Shown one piece after another: positions 19,315 through 28,402 of a stretch of DNA of 64,000 nt. Every line of letters begins with the position of its first letter. Positions within the stretch are counted from its first letter, which is position 1. Source of the DNA: Gemmatimonadaceae bacterium (lineage in GTDB: Bacteria; Gemmatimonadota; Gemmatimonadetes; Gemmatimonadales; Gemmatimonadaceae). The notes under the pieces are model-generated. The model was given only the letters and a program-made list of their open reading frames with translations. It had not been told where the DNA came from and ran no database searches. The stretch spans positions 62,001-126,000 of the forward strand of contig JAUQWM010000063.1 in the NCBI GenBank assembly GCA_030835125.1, written 5' to 3'. Position numbers and translations under genes: made by a program.

Positions 19315-20447
19315 CGGTGATCCTGCCCGGGGCCACCATCGGCCTCCTTGGCGGCGGGCAGCTGGGCCGGATGACGGGGTACGCGGCCAGGTCGTTAGGC
19401 TACGACGTCCACGTGCTCGATCCCGATCCCACCTGCCCGGCCCGTGCCATCGCCAGCCGCGTCATCACGGGCTCGTTCCGCGACGCGGCCGCCGCAGCCG
19501 ACCTCGCGCGCGGCGTCGGGGTGGTGACGCTCGAGATCGAGCAGATCGGCCCCGACGCGCTGGCGGCGGTGTCGCAGTTCGCCCCCCTGCGCCCGCCGGC
19601 CGACGCCATCATCACCGTCCAGGACCGGATCCGCCAGCGCACCTGGCTCGATCGCGGCGGGTTCCCACTGGGGCCCTGGCGCGCCATCGACTCGGCGGCG
19701 TCCGCCACCGAGGCCGTGGGCGCGCTCGGGCGCTCGGTGATGAAGACCCCCGTGGGCGGCTACGACGGCCGGGGCCAGGCGCGCGTCGGCAGCGCCGGGG
19801 AGGCGGCCGGCGCCTGGGAATCGTTAGGTCGCGGCCCGCTCCTCGTCGAGCAGTTCCTCGACCTCGAGCTGGAACTCTCCGTGCTGGTGGCCCGCTGCGA
19901 GGACGGCCGCATGGCGACCTATGCCCCGGCCGTCAATCACCACGTGGCCGGCGTGCTCGACTGGTCCATCTGGCCGGCGGAGCTGCCGCCCGACGTGTCC
20001 CACCAGGCGATGCGCGTGGCCGAGGGAATTGCCGAGCGCATGGGGATCGTCGGACTGCTGGCCGTGGAGATGTTCCTGGTCACCGACGGCAGGCTCCTGG
20101 TGAACGAACTCGCGCCGCGCCCCCACAACTCGTACCACCACAGCGAGCGCGGCGCCTCCACCAGCCAGTTCGAGCAGTTCGTGCGCGCGGTGTGCGGACT
20201 GCCGCTCGGATCGGTCGATGCGCTGCGGCCCGCCGCGATCGCCAATCTGCTCGGGGACCTGTGGGAAGGCACCGACCCGGACTTCGCCAACGCGCTCACC
20301 ATTCCCGACGTCCGGCTCCACCTCTATGGAAAGGCGGCGGCCCGGCCGGGCCGGAAGATGGGGCACCTGTCCGCGGTGGGCGAGTCGACCGAGGTCGCAC
20401 TGGGCAAGGTGCTGGCGGCCCGGTCGAGAATGGTGAAGCAGGGGTGA
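19311..20447 (+). CDS. purK: PurK, N5-carboxyaminoimidazole ribonucleotide synthetase
   Basis: 378 residues from GTG 19311, overlapping the purE stop by four bases. It is an ATP-grasp enzyme that carboxylates AIR with bicarbonate and ATP to N5-CAIR. Visible are the N-terminal dinucleotide-like [13 protein letters not shown], the central [15 protein letters not shown]-grasp loop, [15 protein letters not shown] and the metal-site [13 protein letters not shown]. Three of the recurring CGTTAGG-type words in the window are nearby, and two lie in this gene, each encoding Leu-Gly. The gene ends 22 bases before the convergent uppS stop, with no visible terminator between. Confidence 0.96.
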   Translation: MTVILPGATIGLLGGGQLGRMTGYAARSLGYDVHVLDPDPTCPARAIASRVITGSFRDAAAAADLARGVGVVTLEIEQIGPDALAAVSQFAPLRPPADAIITVQDRIRQRTWLDRGGFPLGPWRAIDSAASATEAVGALGRSVMKTPVGGYDGRGQARVGSAGEAAGAWESLGRGPLLVEQFLDLELELSVLVARCEDGRMATYAPAVNHHVAGVLDWSIWPAELPPDVSHQAMRVAEGIAERMGIVGLLAVEMFLVTDGRLLVNELAPRPHNSYHHSERGASTSQFEQFVRAVCGLPLGSVDALRPAAIANLLGDLWEGTDPDFANALTIPDVRLHLYGKAAARPGRKMGHLSAVGESTEVALGKVLAARSRMVKQG

Positions 20448-20469
20448 GCGTCGAGGACCGGCGCGACGA

Positions 20470-21210
20470 TCAACCGGCCGCAGCTTCGATCGCGCCGAAC
20501 CGCCGATCCCGCCGCCGGTACTCGAGCAGGGCCGCGTCCAGGTCCCGCGGCGTGAACTCGGGCCACAGCCGGCGCGTGAAGACCAGTTCCGCGTAGGCGC
20601 ATTCCCAGAGCAGGAAGTCGCTCAGCCGCTGCTCCCCGCCCGTGCGCAGCAGCAGGTCCACGTCAGGCACGACGTCGAGATCGTTCGATGCCAGGGCCAG
20701 CGCGCGCACGAAACCCGATCGGGTCATCGGGACGCCGTCGGTGTTGCGCGCGGCCTCGACGATCGCGTCGCGCGCCGAGTAGTCCACCGCCAGTCGCAGC
20801 CGCAGGTCGCGGCAGTGTCGCGTCGCGGCCTCCGCCGCCTCGATCCCGCGGACCAGCGCCGGTGCCAGCCGGTCACGCCGCCCGATCACCGAGATGCGAA
20901 TGCCATTCTCCAGGCACCGCGACACCTCGGCCGCCAGGTAGCGACGGAAGAGCGACATCAACGCCGCCACTTCCGCCTCCGGACGGCGCCAGTTGTCCGC
21001 GGAGAACGCGTACAGCGTGAGGACGGGGATCCCCGTGCGCCGCGCATGCTCGACGACACTGCGCACCGTCCGCGCCCCGGCAAGGTGTCCGGTGGTGCGT
21101 GCCTTGCCCCGCTGCGTCGCCCATCGGCCATTCCCGTCCATGATGATTGCCACATGCGCGGGAATGCCGTCGTCTGACGCCGCCCTCTGTCCTCCGGCCG
21201 CGGACCTCAT
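20470..21210 (-). CDS. uppS: Isoprenyl transferase (undecaprenyl diphosphate synthase, UppS)
   Basis: 246 residues, ATG overlapping the stop of the upstream HTH gene (ATGA). It condenses isopentenyl diphosphate onto farnesyl diphosphate in cis to make the C55 lipid carrier for peptidoglycan and other envelope glycans. Motifs are [11 protein letters not shown] with the catalytic Asp, [14 protein letters not shown], and [18 protein letters not shown] plus the C-terminal WPEF. All signature regions are intact. Its position as last gene of an operon with a membrane protein and a HTH regulator, instead of with cdsA/dxr, is unusual but clear from the overlaps. Confidence 0.95.
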   Translation of the reverse strand: MRSAAGGQRAASDDGIPAHVAIIMDGNGRWATQRGKARTTGHLAGARTVRSVVEHARRTGIPVLTLYAFSADNWRRPEAEVAALMSLFRRYLAAEVSRCLENGIRISVIGRRDRLAPALVRGIEAAEAATRHCRDLRLRLAVDYSARDAIVEAARNTDGVPMTRSGFVRALALASNDLDVVPDVDLLLRTGGEQRLSDFLLWECAYAELVFTRRLWPEFTPRDLDAALLEYRRRDRRFGAIEAAAG

Positions 21211-21596
21211 TTGTTCCGGGTCGCCTTGATGATCGCTTCCATGTGCTCGAGGTACCGCTCGAGGGCGCGCCGTCCCGGGGCCGTCAGCGAATACTCGGTC
21301 TTCGGCATCCGTCCCTCGAAGGACTTCCGGCAGGAGATGTAGCCGGCATCCTCCAGCTTGCGGGCATGCACGCTCAGGTTGCCGTCGGTCGTCTGCATGA
21401 GCGCCTTGAGCTCGTTGAACGACAGCGACTCGTTGACGGCGAGCGCGCTCACGATCCCCAGTCGCTGGCGTTCGTGGATGAGCCGGTCGAGGGATGCGGC
21501 CGACTCGCCGCCCTTCCCCTTTTCGAGCTTCGGCGCCGCCGGGGCGTCGCGATTCCCACGCCTCCGGTCATCGGCCAGTGCGCTGCGCTTACCCAC
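21207..21596 (-). CDS. Winged-helix transcriptional regulator
   Basis: 129 residues from GTG 21596, which has AGGAGG a few bases upstream and overlaps the membrane-protein stop by eight bases. A basic, disordered N-terminal 40 residues precede a winged-helix DNA-binding domain: [31 protein letters not shown] is the helix-turn-helix region and the wing follows ([22 protein letters not shown]). This matches the small single-domain regulators often found next to a multi-helix membrane protein. It is likely to act on its own operon promoter, where palindromes are present at 22216-22247. No ligand-binding domain is visible. Confidence 0.85.
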   Translation of the reverse strand: MGKRSALADDRRRGNRDAPAAPKLEKGKGGESAASLDRLIHERQRLGIVSALAVNESLSFNELKALMQTTDGNLSVHARKLEDAGYISCRKSFEGRMPKTEYSLTAPGRRALERYLEHMEAIIKATRNK

Positions 21597-22206
21597 CGTA
21601 CCTCCTCGCAATGAAGAACCCGAATACCATGTGCAGCCCACCGAACCCGGCGAGCATCATCCAGTTCGCGGCGTCCGGCGGCAGCATGAGCGCGATGACG
21701 CCAGCCACCATGAAGGTCGCCCCCATCACCGGCACCACCGGCACCGAGAGCGCGCCGCCCGCGGTCACGCCTGCGCCATAGAGCAGGAGCCACGCGCCCA
21801 CCAGGATGTCGCGCGGCACGGTGGGCCAGAGCACCGCCGTGAGGATCGCCGCCGCCAGCAGCGTCGGCGTGAACGCCAGGGCGAACTTGCGGCCCGGCCC
21901 GGAGATCATCGGCAGGCCGAGCGCGCGCGCCTTGCGCGCCGTGAGCACGAGCTCGATCACGACCGCCGTCGCCGCCATGGCCAGCCACACGGCCATCCAG
22001 CCGTTCGCCGTCGCCTGCCGCTGGGCGAAGAACGCGCCGATGATTCCCAGTCCGCCAATCGCCACGATCCCGGCGCCGGAGACCGCCGTGAACGACCCCG
22101 CGCGCTCCATCGCCTGGCGGATGAAGTCGAGGTTGTCGATCGCGCGGTCGTGGAGCGCCGGCGGTTCGTCAGGGCTGGTTGGGGTCACGCGTCGCGCCTG
22201 GTTCAC
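21589..22206 (-). CDS. Six-helix membrane protein partnered with the winged-helix regulator
   Basis: 205 residues. After a hydrophilic N-terminal helix (LDFIRQAMERAG) come about six hydrophobic segments, including AVSGAGIVAIGGLGIIGAFF, VWLAMAATAVVIELVLTA, ALAFTPTLLAAAILTAVLW, ILVGAWLLLYGAGVTAGGAL and MLAGFGGLHMVFGFFIARR. I cannot assign a transport or enzymatic function. It is first in an operon with the winged-helix regulator and uppS, with both junctions overlapping. Such pairs of unknown membrane protein and small HTH recur in Acidobacteria and Gemmatimonadota genomes (family knowledge), and a sensing or stress role is only a guess. Confidence 0.75.
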   Translation of the reverse strand: MNQARRVTPTSPDEPPALHDRAIDNLDFIRQAMERAGSFTAVSGAGIVAIGGLGIIGAFFAQRQATANGWMAVWLAMAATAVVIELVLTARKARALGLPMISGPGRKFALAFTPTLLAAAILTAVLWPTVPRDILVGAWLLLYGAGVTAGGALSVPVVPVMGATFMVAGVIALMLPPDAANWMMLAGFGGLHMVFGFFIARRYGG

Positions 22207-22212
22207 GTCCGA

Positions 22213-22247
22213 ACTCTGCTCGAGTGAGCAGATGCTGTCAAGTACTT
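22213..22247 (-). promoter_or_regulatory. Candidate promoter and operator of the membrane protein-HTH-uppS operon
   Basis: On the minus strand a perfect TTGACA lies at 22241-22236. A 17-base spacer would put the -10 at 22218-22213 (CAGAGT, weak), only seven bases before the ATG at 22206, implying a leaderless or nearly leaderless mRNA. A perfect inverted repeat, CTGCTC(22216-22221)-GAGT-GAGCAG(22226-22231), fills the spacer, and AAGTACTT, a perfect palindrome, overlaps the -35 at 22240-22247. The placement suits repression by the operon's own winged-helix protein. Confidence 0.45.
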
Positions 22248-22358
22248 TGCCTCACCAAGTTCAAGGGCTCGGCGGACGACCTCGGGGACCTTCCGGTCGT
22301 GACCAGCGCGCGCAGATGGAGCTCACGCCGTCCTGACCGGCGCGCGAACGCGGCGCCG

Positions 22359-23381
22359 TCAGCGAAGCGGGACGAACCCGAAGACCATCGAGCTGTAGGT
22401 GTGGTGCCCGGGTCCTGTCCGGTACTCCCGCGAGCGCGTCACCGCGCGATACGTCACGCTCAGGCCCTCGTAGCGCAGCCCGGCCGCGAACTCGTACTGC
22501 CTGACGCCGGCGATGCGCTCGACCCGCCGGGACGGGTCCCGCCACGTACCGTCCAGCGACATGTCGCGCGCCACGTACTCGGCGCGGCCGCCGGCGGATA
22601 GCCACCACTCCGCCTGCCCCCTGCCCCGCCAGGCGCCCGGATGCCAGGGATGCGACAGGTTCCACCCGACCCGTGCCGTCGCGCCCAGTTCGGCGTGCGA
22701 CCGCACGTTGCCGAGGGACACCGCGCCCTCCGGGACCAGGTCCATCGCCAGTCGCCGCTCCCCGCCGACGCCGCCCGCCAGGACCGCCTGCCTCAGCTCC
22801 AGGATCGCGCCAGGCTCGAAGCCGACCTGCGTCTCCCAGCCCGTCGCCTGCTCGTTGAACCCGATCCGGTGCGCGATCCGCTGCGCCAGTTCCCCGAGGG
22901 CCGGCGGGCCGGTGACGCCCAGCGAGACGCTCGTCGTGCGCAGCGACCGCGCCGACGACACCCGCGCGCTGCCGCGCAGGTACAGCCACGCGAAGTACGG
23001 ACGCTCGTCCTCCCAGTCCTCGACGAGGAACGGGGCGCGGTCGAGGTTGGGCGTGTACAGGTCCTGGCCTAACGTGAGCATGGTCGACCGGCAGGGCGCC
23101 CCACCGCCGGACCCGGCGCAGTCGGGAATCGCCCGGGCAAACAGCCCCCCCCACCCGGGCGCCGTCAGGGACTCGAGCGAGGCCTGGACGCCGTTGGTGT
23201 ACTCCTCATCCGGCCGTTGCGTGTGCCGCGTCCAGAAGTTGTAGACGTCGTTGTCGAGCTGCAGCCGTGGCAGCCACCCGCGCTGTGCGTGCGCAACCAC
23301 GGGACCGGCGACAAGGAGCAGGCCGGCGGCGAGGATCGCGGCAACGATCGACTGGGCGCGGGGGCTGGTGGGTTGTGCCAT
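22359..23381 (-). CDS. LpxR-family outer-membrane lipid A deacylase
   Basis: 340 residues from ATG 23381. A signal peptide (IVAAILAAGLLLVAGPVVAHAQ) is followed by LQLDNDVYNFWTRH...DEEYTNGVQASLES, the family N-terminal strand pair with the conserved Asn-Asp and Tyr-Thr residues of the catalytic and calcium site. The rest is alternating beta-strands ending in an aromatic-poor but outer-membrane-like C-terminus (SSMVFGFVPLR). LpxR removes the 3'-acyloxyacyl chain of lipid A in a calcium-dependent reaction at the outer membrane. The call rests on the N-terminal motif, the barrel pattern and the length. Activity on lipid A in this organism is not demonstrated. It is transcribed divergently from the CPBP gene. 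Confidence 0.8.
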   Translation of the reverse strand: MAQPTSPRAQSIVAAILAAGLLLVAGPVVAHAQRGWLPRLQLDNDVYNFWTRHTQRPDEEYTNGVQASLESLTAPGWGGLFARAIPDCAGSGGGAPCRSTMLTLGQDLYTPNLDRAPFLVEDWEDERPYFAWLYLRGSARVSSARSLRTTSVSLGVTGPPALGELAQRIAHRIGFNEQATGWETQVGFEPGAILELRQAVLAGGVGGERRLAMDLVPEGAVSLGNVRSHAELGATARVGWNLSHPWHPGAWRGRGQAEWWLSAGGRAEYVARDMSLDGTWRDPSRRVERIAGVRQYEFAAGLRYEGLSVTYRAVTRSREYRTGPGHHTYSSMVFGFVPLR

Positions 23382-23510
23382 GTCTCCCGGGTCTGGGTCC
23401 GGCGCGTTCGCGCGTGCATGATAGCAGCGCGACGGCCATGCAGGAATTGCCGGGCGAGGAGCCTGTTCGTTAATTGGCAGCATGCCCGGCCATTGCACGT
23501 CGATCCTGTC

Positions 23511-24356
23511 GTGAACGTCCCGCGCAGTCGCCGCGACACACCGGGCGACGCGCGCGCGTCGTCGCTCACCGGACGACTGAGGCGATGGCTGCCGGAACCG
23601 CCAGCAGGCTCGACGCCGGTCGACCAGCGCACGACGCTCATCCTCGTGGCGTCGATTGTGCTCCTCGTCACATTCCAGTATTTCGGCAAGCCGGAGTCGT
23701 ATCGAGGCTCCTCGCTGGGCACGCGACTCCAGCCGCTCGCCGATGCGTGGTTCGGGTCCCATGCCGACATCGCGCCCTACGTCCATTGGGGCCTGGCGTC
23801 GATCGTCCTGCGCGTCCTCGTGCCGTTCGCGATCATCGTCTTCGCGTTCCGCGAGCCGTTGCGGAATTACGGTTGGAAGTGGCGCGGACTCGGCGCACAC
23901 CTTCCGCTCTATGCCGGGCTCTACCTGCTCATGCTGCCGCTGCTGGTGTGGGCATCGACGCAGGCATCGTTCCAGCAGAAGTACCCGTTCTATCGTGGCG
24001 CCGCAGACGGCGGGGCGGCGTTCTGGGGATACGAGCTGCTGTACGGCGCCCAGTTCATGGGGGTCGAGTTCTTCTTCCGTGGATTCCTCACCTTCGCCCT
24101 GTTCCGGAAGTTCGGCTACAACGCGCTGCTCATCATGGCGATTCCCTACGTCATGGTGCACTTCAACAAGCCGCTGCCGGAAACCTTCGGCGCGTTAGGC
24201 GCCGCCCTGGTGCTGGGCGCCCTGGCCCTGCGCGCCGGCAGTTGCGTGCCGGGAATCTTCCTCCATTGGGCCGTGGGGATGACCATGGACGTGCTGGCGA
24301 TCGGGAAGTCGCTCGGAGGACTGGGTCCGGCGCTTCGCGCGGTCTTCCAGCCCTGA
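23511..24356 (+). CDS. CPBP-family intramembrane metalloprotease-like protein
   Basis: 281 residues from GTG 23511; an ATG at 23418 in the same frame is possible but lies in the divergent promoter region. Hydrophobic segments include TLILVASIVLLVTFQYF, SIVLRVLVPFAIIVFAF, LPLYAGLYLLMLPLLVW and LLIMAIPYVMVHF. The CPBP (Abi/Rce1) motifs are present in slightly altered form: GVEFFFRGF for motif 1 (a single Glu where EExxxR is usual), MVHFNKP for motif 2 and FLHWAVGMTMD for the third. The family includes prenyl-protein and bacteriocin-immunity proteases. The missing second glutamate leaves activity uncertain. The neighbouring divergent lpxR-like gene also acts on the envelope. Confidence 0.82.
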   Translation: MNVPRSRRDTPGDARASSLTGRLRRWLPEPPAGSTPVDQRTTLILVASIVLLVTFQYFGKPESYRGSSLGTRLQPLADAWFGSHADIAPYVHWGLASIVLRVLVPFAIIVFAFREPLRNYGWKWRGLGAHLPLYAGLYLLMLPLLVWASTQASFQQKYPFYRGAADGGAAFWGYELLYGAQFMGVEFFFRGFLTFALFRKFGYNALLIMAIPYVMVHFNKPLPETFGALGAALVLGALALRAGSCVPGIFLHWAVGMTMDVLAIGKSLGGLGPALRAVFQP

Positions 24357-24486
24357 GCACTTGCCGCCATGAGCCGCCCACGCCAGGCTCACGAACCCCG
24401 TACGGGCGTCAGCGCCACCCTGTTTGTGCGGGCGGTGACCCGTTTCCCCGTGTTTTCTCGCACTGCTATCAGGTAGACCAGCCGTT

Positions 24487-24510
24487 CGGGATCCGGCCCT
24501 CCGGATCCCG
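24487..24510. repeat. Perfect 10-bp stem inverted repeat upstream of an Ig-like lipoprotein gene
   Basis: CGGGATCCGG at 24487-24496 and its exact reverse complement at 24501-24510, separated by CCCT. It lies 131 bases after the CPBP stop and 22 bases before the next ATG. There is no T-tract, so it is more likely an operator or a 5'-UTR hairpin than a terminator. Confidence 0.6.
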
Positions 24511-24532
24511 TCACCCCCTGAGGCACCCCGCC

Positions 24533-26968
24533 ATGTCGCTACGAGCATCTCTGTGTGCCGGTCTGATCGTCCTCGCCGCCTGCGGTGGGGGCGGTGACCC
24601 CCCAACAGAGCCGGGCCCGGCGCCTGTAGCGACCGTCGTCGTCTCGCCGCCAGCGACCACCCTGGCGCCCCAGCAGACCGTCCAGCTCACGGCCGCCCTC
24701 CGCGACGCCGCCGGCAACTCGCTCTCCGGTCGGTCCATCGCCTGGAGCGCATCGCCGAGCCAGGGTGCCACCGTCAGCGGCACCGGCCTGGTCACCGCCA
24801 TCGCCGCCGGCGTTGTGACCGTCACGGCGACCAGCGAGGGAAAGAGTGGGAGTGCGCAGGTCACCGTGATTGCCCCGGTCGCCAGCGTGGTCCTGTCCGC
24901 CGCGACGACGACGTTGGTCCCACAGCAGACACTCCCGTTGACCGTCGTACTGAAGGACGCCGGCGGCGCAATCCTCACCGGACGAAACGTCGGGTTTACG
25001 TCGTCGCAGACCGCGGTGGCCACCGTGAACTCGGCTGGCACCGTTACCGCGCTCGCGGAAGGCAGCACGACGATCACGGCGATCAGCGAGGGCCAGAGCG
25101 GGACCATCGACTTGACGGTCGCGACCGGCGCGGTCATTGGACCCAGTGGTGGCAGCCTGACGGCCGGCAACGGGACCATCACGGTCACGATTCCGCCGGG
25201 CGCCGTTTCAACCGCGACGCCCATCACCCTGGTCCAGGTAGCTCCCCCCACCACCGCGCCGCCGACGAACGTGCAGTTCAACGGGCCGGCGTTCGCACTC
25301 GGGCCCGCGGGCCAGGCATTCACGCAGCCGGTCACGATCGCGCTCAAGTACAGTGCCGCCACAATGCCCGCGTGGGCGATGACCGGTGACGTCGCGATCT
25401 ACCTGTCGAACGGCGCGCAGTGGACCGCACTCACCAACGTCGTCGTGGATTCGGCCGCGGGGACGGTGACTGGGCAGACGACCGCCCTGGGCGCGTCGGC
25501 GACGTCGTTGCGTCTCCGCCCCGACATGGCCGCTGCCGCCGGTGACGGGTCAACGGTCACGACGGGCGTGGCCGACCCGACCATCAACCTGACGCCGACG
25601 GTCGCGAGCGTGAACTTCCAGCAGCGGTCCGTCAGCTTCGACGTCTCGCTGTCGGGGACCGGGAACGGTATCCTGAAGCCGGCGCCGGGCCCGACACCCA
25701 CGCCGCAATGGAAGTTTCGCTGGCGCACGACGGGCGCGCACGGTGTCCTGGGTGGCGGTGGGACTACGACCGGCTGGACCACCTCGAGCCGCGAGCAGTA
25801 CATCGCCAACGACCCGAACCTGAACGGGCTCACTGGTCCGATCGACCAGGTCTTCGTGGACGTCCTCCTCAATCCCGCCGAGGAAAACAACCCGTCGGCA
25901 CAGAGGATCATCACGGCGCAACAGACGGTCGACGCGGACCTCCAGATCACGTACGAGATCTCACCTGACCTCAAGACCATCGGACCGGGAGTGGCACAGG
26001 CGTTCCAGCTCGTGATGCGCGACCGGCAGGGCAACTTCCTGCAGCCGCAACCGAACCACCGGATCAAGTGGGCGAGCTCCTCGAACCAGGGAACCCTGGC
26101 GGGCGGGAACCAGGTCACGTCGACGTATACGTCGAACAGCACGTTCACCACGCCGCCCCCGCGAGTCGATGACATCGAGGTCGAGATTGAGGGGCTCACC
26201 TTCGTTCAGGAGCGTGTCGTCACGTGGGACCTCCTGTCGGTGCCCGGTGTCCCGCAGATGATCGTGACCATGAAACCGAAGGAGGAGCGCAAGCTGGAGG
26301 GCAAGGCGAAGGCGTTCGTGACCGTCAAGGTGGACTACCAGGTGACGCTCTCACCCGGCAGCAGTACGATCAGCGCCAATGAGAACAAGCAACTGCAGGT
26401 CACGGTCACGCCGCCGTATAACGGGCCCGGATTCGAGTACAAGTACACGCTCACGGGAACGCACGGCACGCTGGACGTCACGAACGGGACGCGGACAACG
26501 AAGACCACGGTCACGTATACGGCGAAAGGCCCGCCTAACCAGGGAACGGACCAGATCGCCGTGGAAGTCGTCTCGGTTGTCGCAAACGTTCAGCTGGAAT
26601 CGGTCGCGACGGGGCAGGCGTCCGTCCAGGTGGACGGGTGGGCCCTGGCATCCTTTACAGTCGTCCAGCTCCCCAGCGGCGGCGGGGCCAGCACCTTCAC
26701 GGCCGCGCAGATCAGGATTCCCAAGGCCGCTGGTGCAACGAGCTACGAGGTCTCCGCGCCGGGCAGCCCGGACGGTCCCTATGCAACGACGTTCGGCGGA
26801 GCCACATCGACCAATCAGTTCTCCGTCTTCCAGGTGTTGGACGGCGGCTCCTATTGGGCCATCAATGTCGCTGGCGGCTTCAACACCATTCCGAGCGCTG
26901 CGGCGAGCCGGGCCGCCCTCTACCAGAGCATGTACGGGTCGGTGCAATGGAAATACCGGGCGCAGTAG
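24533..26968 (+). CDS. Ig-like (BIG2) domain surface lipoprotein
   Basis: 811 residues, ATG 24533. The lipoprotein signal ends in LAAC with Cys17, then a Gly/Pro-rich linker. Two bacterial Ig-like group 2 domains follow at about 30-110 and 112-195 (PVATVVVSPPATTLAPQQTV and PVASVVLSAATTTLVPQQTL are their starts; TATSEGKSGSAQVTV is a typical end). A ZU5/GAIN-like segment (GPSGGSLTAGNGTITVTIPP) comes next, then several less recognisable beta-rich repeats in which the HGTL/HGVL loops recur (TGAHGVLGGG, TGTHGTLDV). No enzymatic motif is visible. Likely role: cell-surface display or adhesion. A long in-frame extension upstream of the ATG is antisense-like shadow over the CPBP gene and is rejected. 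Confidence 0.82.
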   Translation: MSLRASLCAGLIVLAACGGGGDPPTEPGPAPVATVVVSPPATTLAPQQTVQLTAALRDAAGNSLSGRSIAWSASPSQGATVSGTGLVTAIAAGVVTVTATSEGKSGSAQVTVIAPVASVVLSAATTTLVPQQTLPLTVVLKDAGGAILTGRNVGFTSSQTAVATVNSAGTVTALAEGSTTITAISEGQSGTIDLTVATGAVIGPSGGSLTAGNGTITVTIPPGAVSTATPITLVQVAPPTTAPPTNVQFNGPAFALGPAGQAFTQPVTIALKYSAATMPAWAMTGDVAIYLSNGAQWTALTNVVVDSAAGTVTGQTTALGASATSLRLRPDMAAAAGDGSTVTTGVADPTINLTPTVASVNFQQRSVSFDVSLSGTGNGILKPAPGPTPTPQWKFRWRTTGAHGVLGGGGTTTGWTTSSREQYIANDPNLNGLTGPIDQVFVDVLLNPAEENNPSAQRIITAQQTVDADLQITYEISPDLKTIGPGVAQAFQLVMRDRQGNFLQPQPNHRIKWASSSNQGTLAGGNQVTSTYTSNSTFTTPPPRVDDIEVEIEGLTFVQERVVTWDLLSVPGVPQMIVTMKPKEERKLEGKAKAFVTVKVDYQVTLSPGSSTISANENKQLQVTVTPPYNGPGFEYKYTLTGTHGTLDVTNGTRTTKTTVTYTAKGPPNQGTDQIAVEVVSVVANVQLESVATGQASVQVDGWALASFTVVQLPSGGGASTFTAAQIRIPKAAGATSYEVSAPGSPDGPYATTFGGATSTNQFSVFQVLDGGSYWAINVAGGFNTIPSAAASRAALYQSMYGSVQWKYRAQ

Positions 26969-27010
26969 TCGCCGCGACTGGTGACCCGGTGACCGAAGGA
27001 CCTGGTTCGA

Positions 27011-28084
27011 TCACGGGCTGAGGCAGTCCGCCCTCGTCAGGGCGGACGCCAGCCGCCGCACGAGCCCGTCGGCGCGCGCGGCGCACGCCCGGTCATAGCG
27101 GAGACCGACCGCCGCGGCGGTGAGGAGCGCGACGTCGCCAAGGACGTTGTTGGTGCCGCGAACCTCGCCGCGCATCGACCCGCCCGGGCCTGCCGTGATG
27201 AGGAACGTCTCCTCGGCTCCCGCCACGTCAACGCCGTGATGACGCCAGTCGGTCGCGAGGCGACCGCGTCCATGGTCGGCCGTGAAGATCAGCGTGGTCC
27301 GGTCCCGGTACCGGGGATTCGACTGCACCGCGGCCCACAGGTCCGCGAGGTACCCGTCGACCGCGTGGGCCGCATCGAGGAACCGGTCGTACCGCCCCTC
27401 GTGGCCCCAGTCGTCGGTCTCGGCGAAGCCGACGAATAGCGCCCGTGGCGCCAGGCGGTCGACGTACGGCAGGACCTGCCGGTGCACCAAGTTGTCGTGC
27501 GGCTTCGACCCGTTGGTGAACACCTGAAGGCGGCTGCGCTCGACGTTGAAGATGTCCTGGAACGTGTCCCAGGTCCCGAACACGGCGACGCTCCCGGTGA
27601 ACCCGGGACGGCGATTGAGCCGCTCGAAGATCGTCACGTTCGGGTTCGGCCCGTGCTCGTTGCTGTCGATGCGCGGGTCGGGGCGACCGGTGAGCATCTC
27701 GTTGTAGCCGGGATACGAGAACTTCAGCCCGTTCGCGACCTGCACGCGACTGTCGAGGTCCCGGTTGCCGCGCAACTGGCCCTGGCGCACCAGCGTCCCC
27801 CAGACGAAAGGCATCAGCGCGGCACGCCGATCCGTGGCCGTCGGGCGCCAGTACTTCCGCCTCGCCGCGTCGGCGTCGGCGGCCGGGCCGGCCTGGTCGC
27901 TGAAGAGGATCGTGGAGTCCGCGCCCCGGAAGACCTCCTGCCACCGCATGCCATCGGACACGACCACGATGACGTGGCGCGCGTCGTCCGCGCGATTCGC
28001 GGTATCCCCGCGGTCCGAAGTCCGATGGTCGAACACGGAAGCCGCGGCACTCATGGCGACGAGGATGACCCAGTGGCGTCTCAT
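27011..28084 (-). CDS. Alkaline-phosphatase-superfamily hydrolase, exported
   Basis: 357 residues. The N-terminus (RRHWVILVAMSAAASV) is a short signal or anchor, with the mature domain beginning at HVIVVVSDGMRWQEVF, the first metal-site Asp of the superfamily. Further metal ligands are in ETDDWGHEGRYD and TADHGRG, both typical two-zinc-site motifs, and HHGVDVAGAEETF closes the core. A Thr or Ser nucleophile should lie between (perhaps the YNEMLTGRPD segment), but I cannot fix it. The superfamily includes phosphatases, phosphodiesterases, phosphonate monoester hydrolases and phosphoglycerate mutases, so the substrate is unassigned. It is convergent with the Ig-like lipoprotein gene 42 bases away, with no clear terminator. 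Confidence 0.82.
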   Translation of the reverse strand: MRRHWVILVAMSAAASVFDHRTSDRGDTANRADDARHVIVVVSDGMRWQEVFRGADSTILFSDQAGPAADADAARRKYWRPTATDRRAALMPFVWGTLVRQGQLRGNRDLDSRVQVANGLKFSYPGYNEMLTGRPDPRIDSNEHGPNPNVTIFERLNRRPGFTGSVAVFGTWDTFQDIFNVERSRLQVFTNGSKPHDNLVHRQVLPYVDRLAPRALFVGFAETDDWGHEGRYDRFLDAAHAVDGYLADLWAAVQSNPRYRDRTTLIFTADHGRGRLATDWRHHGVDVAGAEETFLITAGPGGSMRGEVRGTNNVLGDVALLTAAAVGLRYDRACAARADGLVRRLASALTRADCLSP

Positions 28085-28136
28085 GCGAAGGGCCTACGGC
28101 TCGACGATCGCGCGGGTTGCACGCATGGAGCGCGAT

Positions 28137-28382
28137 TCAGCCATTCGGCGACTGGTCAGGCGGTGGCGGCGCCTCGGTGTCGAGGATCTGCCGCGCCAGG
28201 TCGGCGTCTTCGGCCCGGACGATGAGCCGGACCGGGAAGGAGACGGCAAGGTTGGGGAGTGCGCCACCCGCCGTGTCGGCCGACACGCGCGCCGGGATGC
28301 CGTTCGCCTCGAGGCTCATGGCGGCGATCTGCGCGGACAACTCGCTGTCGAAGCTGCGGAGCACGACCAGGTCGCTCGCCAC
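28137..28382 (-). CDS. Small DUF2007-like protein
   Basis: 81 residues from GTG 28382, with GGAGG four bases before the start. The sequence DLVVLRSFDSELSAQIAAMSLEANGIPARV resembles the ferredoxin-like fold of DUF2007 (putative signal-transducing) proteins, which usually begin with a short strand, then a helix that picks up LL.../GI.../A.... The C-terminal part, VRLIVRAEDADLARQIL, completes the second half of that fold, and the end is a Pro-rich tail. It sits 20 bases downstream of the DinB gene on the same strand. No catalytic residues; function unknown. Confidence 0.65.
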   Translation of the reverse strand: MASDLVVLRSFDSELSAQIAAMSLEANGIPARVSADTAGGALPNLAVSFPVRLIVRAEDADLARQILDTEAPPPPDQSPNG

Positions 28383-28402
28383 GAATCCTCCAGGGCCGGA
28401 CG

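Noticed and set aside
23474-24532. In-frame extension of the Ig-like lipoprotein upstream of 24533
   Set aside because: It covers the CPBP gene in another frame with Arg/Ala-rich content, and the lipoprotein signal begins at 24533.
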